The notes beneath the pieces were generated by a model. The model worked only from the letters and a program-made list of their open reading frames with translations. It was not told the DNA's origin and searched no databases. From Synechococcus sp. AG-679-A04 (GTDB lineage: Bacteria > Cyanobacteriota > Cyanobacteriia > PCC-6307 > Cyanobiaceae), in assembly GCA_003210775.1 (NCBI GenBank), contig QCUI01000001.1, positions 1-64,000 of the forward strand: DNA of 64,000 nucleotides. Direction: 5' to 3'. Positions within the stretch are counted from its first letter, which is position 1; each line of letters starts with the position of its first letter. Shown here piece after piece: positions 40,838-51,090 of the stretch. Both the position numbers and the translations under genes were made by a program.

Positions 40838-41605
40838 TCACCAGGCCCGATAAACCAGTCTCCCAAGCAACTCACGCAAAGCACGGGAACTGCCATCAAG
40901 GGCCGCAGCGGTCGGAAGCCACTGGGTGGGATCGCGCCAAATCGGTCCTGCCCATTGGCCACGGCCCTGAAAATCCACCGGGAATGGCACCACGTTCAGC
41001 CCCTGGCGTTCGAACAAGCGTTGGGCCCGGCGCATATGGAAAGCACTGGTGACCAGAAGAATGCGTGGGGTCGTGGTTGAACGATCAGACTCCTGCAACA
41101 GCTGACGAATCGCAACGGCTTCCTGGGCTGTGTTCACCACAGGGGGGGTACTTTGCATCGCCGCAGCAGGGATACCCAGCTGCTCAGCCTCCTGCAAATA
41201 ACGCTGCCCCTCTGGTGGCTGGCCGGGGCGAAACGGACTGGCACCGCCGGTAAATAGCAAGCGCGGTGCTTTGCCCTGCCGATACAGATCAAGCCCAGCG
41301 AGGAATCGATCCGGGTCATGCCACTCGCTGACCTTCGCAGCGCCGGGAGCAGGGTGACGGCCGCCACTGAGCACAACGATCGCATCAGCAGACGGAACCT
41401 TTGCTGCCGATTGGCGTTGCCAAGGTGTCTCCAACCAGCGCCAGAGGGTCTGGCTCACCAGCCCCAGCGAAAACAGCCAGAGCAAGACCACAGCCGTGAT
41501 CACTGGCCAGCGCCAGCGACCGATCAAGCCCACCAGCAGCATGATCAGACTGAGCCCAAGGGGCAACAGAACCAGGGGCAGGATTTTGCTCAGCCAGTAG
41601 GCCAT
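40838..41605 (-). CDS. YdcF/DUF218-family membrane protein
   Basis: 'DAIVVLSGG', 'TPRILLVTSAFHMRRAQRLFERQGLNVVPFPVDF'. Confidence 0.88.
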   Translation of the reverse strand: MAYWLSKILPLVLLPLGLSLIMLLVGLIGRWRWPVITAVVLLWLFSLGLVSQTLWRWLETPWQRQSAAKVPSADAIVVLSGGRHPAPGAAKVSEWHDPDRFLAGLDLYRQGKAPRLLFTGGASPFRPGQPPEGQRYLQEAEQLGIPAAAMQSTPPVVNTAQEAVAIRQLLQESDRSTTTPRILLVTSAFHMRRAQRLFERQGLNVVPFPVDFQGRGQWAGPIWRDPTQWLPTAAALDGSSRALRELLGRLVYRAW

Positions 41606-41635
41606 AGGGAAGGTTCAGCCCAGTGGCAGTAACTC

Positions 41636-42658
41636 TCAGACGCTGTAGAACTCGCGATACCAACTGGCAAAGCGATCGACACCCTCCTCAATCGGCGTGC
41701 TGGGACGGAAACCAACCCAATCCTCCAAAGCTTGGGTGTCTGCGGCGGTGGCCACCACATCTCCAGGCTGCATCGGCTGGAAATCTTTGATCGCTTCTTG
41801 ACCGAGCGCTTGCTCCATCACTTCGATAAAGCGCAGCAGTTCGGTGGGCTGGCTGTTGCCGATGTTGAACACCCGATGCGGAGCTGCGGCCGTTGCTGGA
41901 TCGGGCTGGAGCGGATCGAAATCCGGGTTAACGGATGCAGGTTTGTCGCAGCAGCGCAGCACCCCTTCCACGATGTCGTCGATGTAGGTGAAATCACGCT
42001 GCATCTTTCCGTGGTTAAACACCTTGATCGGATCGCCCGCGAGGATCGCCTTGGCGAACAGCATCGGCGCCATATCTGGGCGCCCCCAGGGGCCATAGAC
42101 GGTGAAAAACCGCAAACCGGTTGCCGGGAGGCCATACAAGTGGCTGTAGGTGTGAGCCATTAGCTCATTGGCCTTCTTGCTTGCGGCATACAGGCTCACC
42201 GGATGATTGACGGGCTGCTGTTCATGGAACGGGAGGTTGCGGTTGCCGCCATATACCGAACTGCTGGAGGCGTAAACCAGGTTTTCGACGTCGTGATGGC
42301 GGCAACCTTCAAGGATGTTGCCAAAACCCACCAAATTGCTCTGGATGTAGGCCGCTGGATTCTCCAGCGAATAACGAACACCGGCTTGGGCTGCCAGGTT
42401 GACGACCACGCGTGGCTGCTCTGCCGCAAACAGAGCCATCAACGCTTCGCCATCCTCCAGCGCCAACTGTTCAAAACGACAGGCATCCGCGGCAGCAGCA
42501 GCCTCGATACGAGCGAGGCGAGCGCCTTTGAGCTGGGGGTCGTAGTAGCTGTTGAGGTTGTCGATGCCGACGACCCGCTCGCCACGTTCCAACAAACGCA
42601 GACTGAGGGCTGCGCCAATGAAGCCGGCCGCACCGGTGACCAGAACAGGACGTGTCAT
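41636..42658 (-). CDS. NAD-dependent epimerase (UDP-glucuronate 4-epimerase-like)
   Basis: 'VLVTGAAGFIGAALSLRLLERGERVVGIDNLNSYYDPQLKGARL', 'SLYAASKKANELMAHTYSHLYGLPATGLRFFTVYGPWGRPDMA'. Confidence 0.92.
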   Translation of the reverse strand: MTRPVLVTGAAGFIGAALSLRLLERGERVVGIDNLNSYYDPQLKGARLARIEAAAAADACRFEQLALEDGEALMALFAAEQPRVVVNLAAQAGVRYSLENPAAYIQSNLVGFGNILEGCRHHDVENLVYASSSSVYGGNRNLPFHEQQPVNHPVSLYAASKKANELMAHTYSHLYGLPATGLRFFTVYGPWGRPDMAPMLFAKAILAGDPIKVFNHGKMQRDFTYIDDIVEGVLRCCDKPASVNPDFDPLQPDPATAAAPHRVFNIGNSQPTELLRFIEVMEQALGQEAIKDFQPMQPGDVVATAADTQALEDWVGFRPSTPIEEGVDRFASWYREFYSV

Positions 42659-44121
42659 GGCTGGCCTTCACCCACACGCCAGAGGTTCAGACCGGAGGCC
42701 TGGACCTCAGCAGGTGTGACCAACGATCGGGCATCAAAGACCCAGGCGGGCTGACGCATCAATGGAGCCAATGCTGACCAATCAAGCTCTCGGTATTGAG
42801 TCCACTCCGTGAGAATGAGCACAGCATCAGCCCCCTGCAACGCCGAGGCGATGTCGTCACTGGGCCACCAAGTGCCCTCGCCGCTCAGTGCCGCACGCGT
42901 AGGTCCCGACTCGGCATCCGGTGCAGTACTGGCAGGCAAGTTCAGATCACGGGCAATTTGAGTTGAATCCACTTTGGGATCATGGATGGCGAGCTGAGCG
43001 CCCTCTTCCAATAAATCCCTGGCAATGCGGATAGCCGGGGCTTCACGGGTGTCGTTGGTGTCGGCCTTGAAGGCAAAACCAAGAATGGCGATGCGTTTGC
43101 CAGTGACAGTGCCGAACAGTTTCTGCACCACCGTGTGAGCAATGCGGTGCTGTTGCCAACTGTTCAGCTGCACTACTGACTCCCAGTAGTTGGCCACATC
43201 AGGGAGCCCGAAATGCCTGCAGAGATAAACCAGATTGAGGATGTCTTTGTGGAAGCAACTGCCCCCGAAGCCAGGGCCTGCCTGCAAAAATTTCGCACCA
43301 ATGCGGCTGTCGCTGCCAATTGCCCGGGCCACCTCACGCACATCAGCACCAGTGGCTTCACAGAGAGCCGCAACTGAGTTAATCGAACTGATCCGCTGAG
43401 CCAGAAAAGCGTTGGCCGTGAGCTTGGAGAGTTCGCTGCTCCAAAGGTTGGTGCGCAGGATGCGCTCCTGAGGCACCCAATGGCCATAAACCGATGCCAA
43501 GGCATCGATGGCCTCAGGATGTTCGCCGCCGATCAGCACCCGATCCGGCGATTCAAGATCAGGGATCGCAGTGCCTTCCGCCAAAAATTCTGGATTCGAC
43601 AGAACCGCAAAGGTTTTCTGTGGTGCCTCGCTGGACTGTTCAGCAGCAGAGAGGATCGCTTTGACCGCTTCAGCGGTGCGCACCGGCAGGGTGCTCTTCT
43701 CCACGACGATCGTGTGACCCGTTGCCGATTGAGCCACCTGGCGGGCACAGGATTCCACCCAGCGCAGATCGCTGGCCTGACCAGCACCAAGCCCTTTGGT
43801 TTTGGTGGGGGTGTTCACCGAGATGAACACCATATCTGCTGCGGCGATCGCCTCGTCCACATCTGTTGAGAAATGCAGGTTGCGTCCTCGCGCACGCCCA
43901 ACAACGGCATCCAAGCCAGGCTCGTACACCGGCAACTTGCTCAGATCGCTTTGATTCCAGGCATCGATGCGGGTCTGATTGATATCGACGACTGTGACTT
44001 GAATTTCAGGGCAACGGTCGGCAATGACTGCCATGGTCGGTCCGCCCACGTAACCAGCGCCAATGCAACAGATGGAACGGATGGGAGCAACGGTCATCCA
44101 GTTGTTAGGGCTAGTCGTCAA
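42655..44121 (-). CDS. UDP-glucose 6-dehydrogenase (start possibly 44097)
   Basis: 'ICCIGAGYVGGPTMAVIADRCPEIQVTVVDIN', 'LQAGPGFGGSCFHKDILNLVYLC'. Confidence 0.93.
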   Translation of the reverse strand: MTTSPNNWMTVAPIRSICCIGAGYVGGPTMAVIADRCPEIQVTVVDINQTRIDAWNQSDLSKLPVYEPGLDAVVGRARGRNLHFSTDVDEAIAAADMVFISVNTPTKTKGLGAGQASDLRWVESCARQVAQSATGHTIVVEKSTLPVRTAEAVKAILSAAEQSSEAPQKTFAVLSNPEFLAEGTAIPDLESPDRVLIGGEHPEAIDALASVYGHWVPQERILRTNLWSSELSKLTANAFLAQRISSINSVAALCEATGADVREVARAIGSDSRIGAKFLQAGPGFGGSCFHKDILNLVYLCRHFGLPDVANYWESVVQLNSWQQHRIAHTVVQKLFGTVTGKRIAILGFAFKADTNDTREAPAIRIARDLLEEGAQLAIHDPKVDSTQIARDLNLPASTAPDAESGPTRAALSGEGTWWPSDDIASALQGADAVLILTEWTQYRELDWSALAPLMRQPAWVFDARSLVTPAEVQASGLNLWRVGEGQP

Positions 44122-44227
44122 ACATTGGAATTTTATCGCTGATTCTGGGGACCAATCTCATAGGAGGTGGTGGTCTGCTAGGTGGGTGCCACTGTGGCGG
44201 AACCTAAATGAAAAGATTTTGAAAAAA

Positions 44228-46135
44228 TCAATCCAACCCTTTGTCCCGCTGCCACTCAGGCACCAACTCCGCCAATAAAGTCAGGCAAGCTTCGACATCC
44301 TGCTCCGCAATCATTTCTTCTAAAGCGCCGAGCTTGGGCCAGAGCTCCTGGGGTGAAAGAGACGGCTCATGAGCCCTATAAATCAAGGGATGCGCAGTGG
44401 TCTCTGATTTAGAATCAATCAATAGCTCCTCATAAAGCTTCTCACCAGGCCGTAGACCGGTACAAACAATTTCAATATCACCATTTGGATTGTGCGCATC
44501 ACGCAAGGAAAGTCCGCTGAGACGCACCATCTGTTCCGCAAGGTCTTTGATACGTAACGGTTCACCCATGTCGAGAAGAAAAAGATCACCGGACCGGGCA
44601 AGAGTGGCAGCTTGAAGCACTAGCTGAGCAGCCTCGGGGATCGTCATGAAGTAACGAATGATCTCGGGGTGAGTAAGAGTAATTGGCCCACCATCAGCGA
44701 TCTGCCTACGAAAAAGAGGAACAACAGAACCCGAAGAGCCAAGCACATTACCGAAACGAACCATCGCAAAACGAGTGGGAGGCGGGCCAACACTATTTGT
44801 ACTCTGAAAGGTTTCAAGTGCAATCGCCTGCAGTACCTGCTCCGCCAGACGCTTACTGGCGCCCATCACATTGGTGGGTCGCACCGCTTTGTCGGTAGAG
44901 ATAAGCACCAGTTCGCTCACGCCCGCTGAAAAGGCGGCCCGGCAGACCACTTGGGTGGAACCCACATTGTTGGCGAGTCCCGCCAGCGGATTTGCTTCCA
45001 CCAAAGGCACGTGTTTGTAAGCAGCAGCATGGAACACGGTCTGAACACCATGCTCCACAAAAAGGCGTTGAACCAAAGCTGGATCCGCCGCGCTACCCAG
45101 CACGGGCAGCAACTTCACACAGGCGGGCATAAGCTTGCGTAGCTCCTGTTCCACGGCATAGAGGGACGGTTCATTGTTCTCGAGCAAAATCAGGGCCTTG
45201 GGATCCAGCTGGGAAATCTGACGGCAGAGCTCGGCGCCGATCGTGCCACCGGCTCCGGTGACGCACACCACTGCATCGCTCAGCCCAGGGCCAAGAAGCT
45301 CAGGCACAGGCGGAACGGGATCACGACCAAGCAGGTCTTCAATGGAAACGGGGCGGAGCGCATCGATGCGGGCCCGACCGGCGGTGATGTCATCGACCGA
45401 CGGGATCTGCAACACAGGGATTGACTGACGTTGCAAATCGGAAACGATGCGCCGGCGTTCGCTTCGGGGTAGCGAGGAAATCGCCATCAAAACCTGATCA
45501 AGCTGATCAAGGATCTCGCTTAGCACCTGGGGCGGCTGGATCGGAATGCCGTTGATCGTGCGCTCCCAAAGAGACGGCGCATCATCGAGAAAAGTGACGA
45601 TCTGGTGGTTACCAGCTAGACGTAAAGCAGCGGCGAGCTGGGCACCAGCCTCTCCAGCACCGTATATGGCGACACGAACTGTCTGCTTCTGCTCCGCCGA
45701 ATGAAGCGACAAAAGCAGGTCTCGCAGAGCAAAGCGAACCAGTCCGGAAAACCCTGAAAGCAACAACCAAAGCAGGATCCAGCTACTACGAGGTGGCATT
45801 GGAAGACGCAGCATTACACCAGTTCCAACAAGCACAAGCACCAGCAGTCCATTACGGCCAGCGAGGCGGTAGAAGGCCCGACTTCCCACATAACGCGACA
45901 GGCCTTTGTATTGCCCAGTGAATGCATATAAGGGGAGACCAAAGAGGATCACAATGGGCAACAGCCACAAACCATCAACGAGGAAACTGGGATGAAAGGG
46001 ATTGGCCAATCGAAACCAGAAGCTGAGCCAAACAGAAGTTGGAAGCAACAGTGCATCAGCAGCAATCAAAAGCAAGCGACGATGACTGAGCGAAAGCCTC
46101 GACATCCGATATATGACGGTTCTCAAAGAAATCAA
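44228..46135 (-). CDS. Nucleoside-diphosphate sugar epimerase/dehydratase (CapD/WbpM/PglF-type)
   Basis: N-terminal TM segments, 'VCVTGAGGTIGAELCRQISQLDPKALILLENNEPSLYAVEQEL', 'LISTDKAVRPTNVMGASKRLAEQ'. Confidence 0.93.
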   Translation of the reverse strand: MISLRTVIYRMSRLSLSHRRLLLIAADALLLPTSVWLSFWFRLANPFHPSFLVDGLWLLPIVILFGLPLYAFTGQYKGLSRYVGSRAFYRLAGRNGLLVLVLVGTGVMLRLPMPPRSSWILLWLLLSGFSGLVRFALRDLLLSLHSAEQKQTVRVAIYGAGEAGAQLAAALRLAGNHQIVTFLDDAPSLWERTINGIPIQPPQVLSEILDQLDQVLMAISSLPRSERRRIVSDLQRQSIPVLQIPSVDDITAGRARIDALRPVSIEDLLGRDPVPPVPELLGPGLSDAVVCVTGAGGTIGAELCRQISQLDPKALILLENNEPSLYAVEQELRKLMPACVKLLPVLGSAADPALVQRLFVEHGVQTVFHAAAYKHVPLVEANPLAGLANNVGSTQVVCRAAFSAGVSELVLISTDKAVRPTNVMGASKRLAEQVLQAIALETFQSTNSVGPPPTRFAMVRFGNVLGSSGSVVPLFRRQIADGGPITLTHPEIIRYFMTIPEAAQLVLQAATLARSGDLFLLDMGEPLRIKDLAEQMVRLSGLSLRDAHNPNGDIEIVCTGLRPGEKLYEELLIDSKSETTAHPLIYRAHEPSLSPQELWPKLGALEEMIAEQDVEACLTLLAELVPEWQRDKGLD

Positions 46136-46371
46136 AAAGCGTCTAACGAGTCAACATAGACAATTATTACTTGAAGCACTAGCCGAACTCAGTCGATACA
46201 AACTGAAGGAGTCGCCCAAAACGCGGGTGAGGAGAGACATGAGATTTGAGAGCTATCACAGTCGGGGAAGTCCCAAGATGCTGCTAACCACAACAATAAG
46301 ACAAAAACCAAAGAAGCAAGACATTGTAAAATTAAAGGTGATTACAATACAAACAAATGGACGAGTAAAAA

Positions 46372-47517
46372 TTAATCCAAGCAATAATCAATAGCACTTT
46401 GGAAACTCTTGACAACAATGCGACTATCAAACATAGCAGCGGTTGAGAGAGCATTGGAGGAAAATTGCTTTAACTTAGAGGGGTTAGAAACAACAAAATT
46501 GAGAGCAGAAAGCAAAGAACAAGAATGTTCGGGCATAACAAGGACACCGTTAAAAGAATTAAAGACAAAATCCCTAGGGCCTGAAATGTCGGTAGAGATT
46601 ACAGGTAAACCACAAGACATTGCCTCGAGCAAAGAACTCCCAAAGCCCTCACGAAAACTAGCAGAAACATAGCAGTCGAAGACAGAATAAATCGAAGAAG
46701 TATCATCGACAAAATCAATATGTACAACATTTTGAGCAGAAAACAGTAAATCCATATGAACTTGACCCAATTCAAGGGGCCCAACCAAAACAAGAAAAGA
46801 ATCTGGATAAGAAATCAAATGCTCCTTAAAAGAATGCAAGAGGACAAGAATGCCCTTATCGACACATATTCTGCCAACATAGCCGAAGACAAAGGGTATT
46901 GCATGTTGAGGCAATGAAAGAAGTTTGCCAAGGCATGGTGACCGAGAATTGAAATTAGATAAAAAAAGATAATTAATATCCCGTGGCTTGAAAACACTAC
47001 GATCAACTCCCGACAAAGAACCGGGGGATATCACAACATCGAAAATATTAGCCGAAGAGGCAACAGAAGCCAAAAAGTATCGGGCCTGAGAGTAACTATC
47101 AAAGAAAACATTATCAGCCAAAACATATACTAGATAATCTAAAAAACGGAAAAAAACACGGCGATAACCACGGAAAAGTTGCCATCTTATACCTGTGAAA
47201 TAATGAATAGTATAACCAGAAAGGAAAAAAGTAAATGCGTTGAACAAAGAGCATTTAGGAGTGAAAGAGAGTGTTAGTGAACATCGAGACAATGCCCTGA
47301 GCCAAAAAAATCGAATAAAGGCGACTAGATCAAATAAGGAAGGATTTCTCTCAAAAGGAAAACATTTTAAAATAACACCGGCAGGTAAATCATAAATATA
47401 CTTATCCTCGGGCAGAAAAAGGATTATTTGATACCTAGAAGACAATACGCTAATTAAATATGTAAGATGTTGATGAACAAAGAGAGATGAGTTGGCAGTA
47501 ATAAGAATTTTCTTCAT
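46372..47517 (-). CDS. Family-4-type glycosyltransferase
   Basis: 'FGYVGRICVDKGILVLLHSF', 'SFREGFGSSLLEAMSCGLPVISTDISGP' (EX7E); start at 47517 overlaps the upstream stop (TGATG). Confidence 0.88.
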   Translation of the reverse strand: MKKILITANSSLFVHQHLTYLISVLSSRYQIILFLPEDKYIYDLPAGVILKCFPFERNPSLFDLVAFIRFFWLRALSRCSLTLSFTPKCSLFNAFTFFLSGYTIHYFTGIRWQLFRGYRRVFFRFLDYLVYVLADNVFFDSYSQARYFLASVASSANIFDVVISPGSLSGVDRSVFKPRDINYLFLSNFNSRSPCLGKLLSLPQHAIPFVFGYVGRICVDKGILVLLHSFKEHLISYPDSFLVLVGPLELGQVHMDLLFSAQNVVHIDFVDDTSSIYSVFDCYVSASFREGFGSSLLEAMSCGLPVISTDISGPRDFVFNSFNGVLVMPEHSCSLLSALNFVVSNPSKLKQFSSNALSTAAMFDSRIVVKSFQSAIDYCLD

Positions 47518-48362
47518 CACAGGACAAAGACAAAAACAAGGAAGCGTGAAACAGGATTGTTGCTGGGAAGCCTTTTTATGAAAGATTGTAATCGCACACA
47601 AAACTTCGCAGATAGGCGAGGCTTAAATGAATCAAGGAGTTGCAGAAAAGGAAAACTAGCTATACTAAAACGGGAAAAGAGGGCAACTTCATAAAAGAAA
47701 CCTCTCTCAGTAGAAAAGGAACTAATTCTAGCAATGTCGTTGAAGATGTACTCAGGAATACTGCACACATAAGTTATAGGTGGTGAAACAAGATTCTTCA
47801 GGCTAAACGGAAAAAGAAGAAACAAAAGCTTAACGAAGAAAAAAAGCTTACTTTTATGAAGAGGGTCAAAAATTAAAACCGATGGTTGAATTACAGTAAC
47901 AGAGACCGAAGGAGAAAGTGAATGCATAAAGCGCAAGGCAGTATCAGAACATCTCTTAGAAAGCTCGTACAAATTGAAGATTTGACTCCTAGACAAATGA
48001 TTAAAACGAAGGGGATTTAAATTAAAAGTAGAATATGGAGAAAGTGAACCTACAGAGGATATATGATAAAAAAAAAGGTTATGCCTAGAAGAGACAGTAT
48101 TCAAGAGACTGAATACATGAACAGGCAAATAAAAATTTGAGGCATAATAAGAATTTGGCGTTCGATAATCACCAACACAATTTATAAAGACAATGGTTTG
48201 ACAATCACAAAAAGGTAATTCATTAGAAATAAAAGCATCAAGAGCATCAACACTTAGGATAGAAATGTCATAACAAGTATCGTGAAAGAAATCATAAAGG
48301 CGTTGGCCAAGCCTGCCATAGCCGCCTAAAACAAAAATCCTGGGTTTGATATTAGAAAACAT
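47517..48362 (-). CDS. NAD-dependent epimerase/dehydratase-like protein, divergent
   Basis: 'IFVLGGYGRLGQRLYDFF', 'YHISSVGSLSPYS', 'YELSKRCSDTALRF'. Confidence 0.7.
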   Translation of the reverse strand: MFSNIKPRIFVLGGYGRLGQRLYDFFHDTCYDISILSVDALDAFISNELPFCDCQTIVFINCVGDYRTPNSYYASNFYLPVHVFSLLNTVSSRHNLFFYHISSVGSLSPYSTFNLNPLRFNHLSRSQIFNLYELSKRCSDTALRFMHSLSPSVSVTVIQPSVLIFDPLHKSKLFFFVKLLFLLFPFSLKNLVSPPITYVCSIPEYIFNDIARISSFSTERGFFYEVALFSRFSIASFPFLQLLDSFKPRLSAKFCVRLQSFIKRLPSNNPVSRFLVFVFVL

Positions 48363-48803
48363 TTATTGAAAAGCGATAATCAAATATTTACTTTCAAGGA
48401 AAAAGATTGAATAAACTTGACGAACTAACCGGATAAAAGCCAATTGATCAGAAATAGATTTACACATAACCAGACAATAATGACAAAAAACAAATCCTAC
48501 AATAAAGCCAAAGTGAAAAAGGGTAGTGGATGAATCATAACCCAAATCAAAAAAACAAGCCAGGATAAAGGGCAACAAAATAAACCTGAAATGCAAAAAA
48601 TATATCAAACAAAACAGGGTGCACCGATTACAAAGCAAAAAGGGAGCAAAGGTCAAATTGAGTCTATACAATTGTAAACGAAGAAATCTAAGAGAAAAAG
48701 ATACAACTAATAAATAAACCAAGCCTGCAAGGGATTCAGAAAAACTGCGGCACAGAAGAAAAAGAAAGCAACATATTACGAACTTATCAGAAAATAGTTT
48801 CAA
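48363..48803 (-). CDS. Small hydrophobic protein of unknown function
   Basis: 146 aa, mostly hydrophobic, stop abuts the downstream gene start. Confidence 0.4.
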   Translation of the reverse strand: MKLFSDKFVICCFLFLLCRSFSESLAGLVYLLVVSFSLRFLRLQLYRLNLTFAPFLLCNRCTLFCLIYFLHFRFILLPFILACFFDLGYDSSTTLFHFGFIVGFVFCHYCLVMCKSISDQLAFIRLVRQVYSIFFLESKYLIIAFQ

Positions 48804-48844
48804 GCCACAACAAGTGGAGATATAAACCGTGTTGAAACGGTGAG

Positions 48845-50338
48845 TCAGAGATTAAACATCTTTAAAATCAAAGGACGAATTTCAGTAGCGTCAATGTGTA
48901 AACGAGAATCAAGTGGCTGTATACCATGGCCTGCGAGCATAACCACTCCATATGGCTGGTGATAGCCTGTACCAGGGTCTCGATTAATCATATCAATACC
49001 AAGTTCAATTATAGATAATGATTTTGAGGATCCATCTTTGTGATTAAGGCGCGCTCTATGTTCATATAATGCGGTTTTACTAGGAGAGAGGCCTAGATTA
49101 ACAGTATTGTCAACTTGACGGATGCGTTTCCATATAGATATGCCGTTAGAATCGGTTAAAGAAGAAACCAGACATACAAAATGTCTTGCATGAGCTTCAG
49201 AATCAAAGGAGAAATTAAAGTCTGGCTGCATAGCCAACATATTAGTAACGGGTTTTATCCAACCAATTGTCCGAAAAAATAGTTGAAAATCAGCAATCCG
49301 CCATTCACCACAATAAGCATCACGATATACGGCTTCTTGACCCATACTAGAAGCAATCATTAATCTACCTCGTCGTTCAGAGACATAGGAAAGAAGCTTA
49401 GAAAGCTGTACATCAACAACATCCATTGCATATAAAATATTTTTGGAGCAAAATATATCATATTTAGATTGAAGCTGAAATGAAAAGTCATTTGGAAAAG
49501 TATATTTCCAGTAACGATGCATCATTCCCGCAACATGGTTAGTGAAAAATGTGCAAAACTCTGGATTATGATTATGCAAAGCATCAACAAAAAAATCAAA
49601 AGCCACTAAAGACTGAAGAACAGACCGACGTGAACGATACCAAACATTAAACTTTTCATGAATTAAGTGATTAGCTAAAGCTATACAAGTGGTAAAACGA
49701 AGGCCAGTCCTTAACATTTGAAGAACATCAGTAATCAAACCGGCAGATAATTGAATTTTTCCAGCTATAGCACCATCTTGTCGAACCTGTCGAAGGTTAA
49801 ATCGCTGAAAGGCAGAATACTTAAGGGGCCAAGTATTGTCTCCAGGAGAGAATGTATCAGAGATATAAAATTCATAAGTAGGATCTATATTCGGAGAATA
49901 AGACTGGAGACTTCCGAAAATACCAACTCTAACTCCATTATCTTTAAGAGTATGCCAGACAGGAGGGTAGTTTTTGTTAGCTAACTCTATATTCTGATTA
50001 ATAAAAAATATTTCATGATCTACATTAGTCACACCTCGATGCACAGTAGGCCAAGTTGTCCATGGATGAAGCTCGCCTTCATCTCTGGTGAAACTTGTAT
50101 AAGTAACAGAATGCTTTAGAATATATGCCAAAGACGAGAAGGGTCGCATGAAAGCATACCAATCAACTACACGCCAAGGAACTTCATTTAGCTCGTAGAG
50201 AATAAGAGGTTGATTTTGTGACAATAAAGGAATAGCATAGGAGGTTGAAACTGGCATAAAAATAAGCTTTTTTATAAGGTAGCACAGATAGAGAGGAGGA
50301 AAAAGCGAATGATATAGCGCGCTAAAGCCAGAGAACAA
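48845..50338 (-). CDS. Alkaline phosphatase superfamily-like hydrolase (start uncertain)
   Basis: 'QPLILYELNEVPWRVVDWY', 'HPWTTWPTVHRGV', 'GVVMLAGHGIQP' resemble AlkP/phosphodiesterase metal-site motifs. Confidence 0.65.
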   Translation of the reverse strand: MFSGFSALYHSLFPPLYLCYLIKKLIFMPVSTSYAIPLLSQNQPLILYELNEVPWRVVDWYAFMRPFSSLAYILKHSVTYTSFTRDEGELHPWTTWPTVHRGVTNVDHEIFFINQNIELANKNYPPVWHTLKDNGVRVGIFGSLQSYSPNIDPTYEFYISDTFSPGDNTWPLKYSAFQRFNLRQVRQDGAIAGKIQLSAGLITDVLQMLRTGLRFTTCIALANHLIHEKFNVWYRSRRSVLQSLVAFDFFVDALHNHNPEFCTFFTNHVAGMMHRYWKYTFPNDFSFQLQSKYDIFCSKNILYAMDVVDVQLSKLLSYVSERRGRLMIASSMGQEAVYRDAYCGEWRIADFQLFFRTIGWIKPVTNMLAMQPDFNFSFDSEAHARHFVCLVSSLTDSNGISIWKRIRQVDNTVNLGLSPSKTALYEHRARLNHKDGSSKSLSIIELGIDMINRDPGTGYHQPYGVVMLAGHGIQPLDSRLHIDATEIRPLILKMFNL

Positions 50339-50639
50339 GAAAAAAACATACTAGAATAATGCCTCAGAGTAAAAAGCAAAATGCGTCAGATGACTAATAA
50401 GCAGATATAAAATCACGCATAAATAAAGAGACGAGCCTAAACATATAGTAAACTCAATCGGAAAGGTGTTAATTGCAATAAAGGATAATTTCAACTTTGC
50501 AACGAAAAGCATGTGAAAAGAGAAGCAGAAAGAAAAATATATACACACTTTAAAGGAATCAAACCATCTAAAAATAGGAAAAAAGCTATAACTGCCTGAT
50601 TATACCAAGCGTATTGCTGAAAGCAGGCAAAAAAAGTGA

Positions 50640-51090
50640 AAAAAGCAGGGCGGAAGAACCTTAACATCCGCGAATATTGAGATGATTACAGATGCAAAAT
50701 CGATATCTTGGAGGAATTTGGAGTCAAAACGAACAAAATTGAGAGCTTATAAGAGAGGATAGTCGGGAGAAGTTAGGGCCCCTTGATAGAGACGACTAAA
50801 GTCTCCACAAAAGACGGTCGACATCACACTGGGTGGGGGGTTGTCGCTGAGGTGCTGCTGCTACCGACACAACCAAATTGCTTTAAATCCGAAGATAAAC
50901 AAATGTAAGAAAAATCGCGCTCGGACTTGATTGAAGTGCTGGTGAACAAACACAAGCGACTGAATTTGGTAGCGCCATTGGCTTCAAAGAGATCCTGAAG
51001 CAGAGTTTAAAGGCTCGCAATGACATAAAGACGTAGTGCACCGCACGAAGCAATTCGAACAGGTAATCAAACAAAACTTAAATCATGTGA
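50640..51090 (-). pseudogene. Possible remnant of decayed coding DNA in an intergenic stretch
   Basis: Higher-GC patches than flanks; minus strand near 50870-50756 reads 'QQHLSDNPPPSVMSTVFCGDFSRLYQGALTSPDYPLL*'; plus strand near 50925-51018 reads peptide-like text only with a frame change. Confidence 0.3.

Noticed and set aside
46113-46394. 93-aa lysine-rich + ORF at the island boundary
   Set aside because: Overlaps the 5' end of the CapD-like gene; Lys/Arg-rich composition is explained by the purine-rich + strand.
50351-50548. 65-aa minus ORF in the intergenic stretch
   Set aside because: Short and low complexity (F/L/S/I-rich), expected by chance in this pyrimidine-rich strand.
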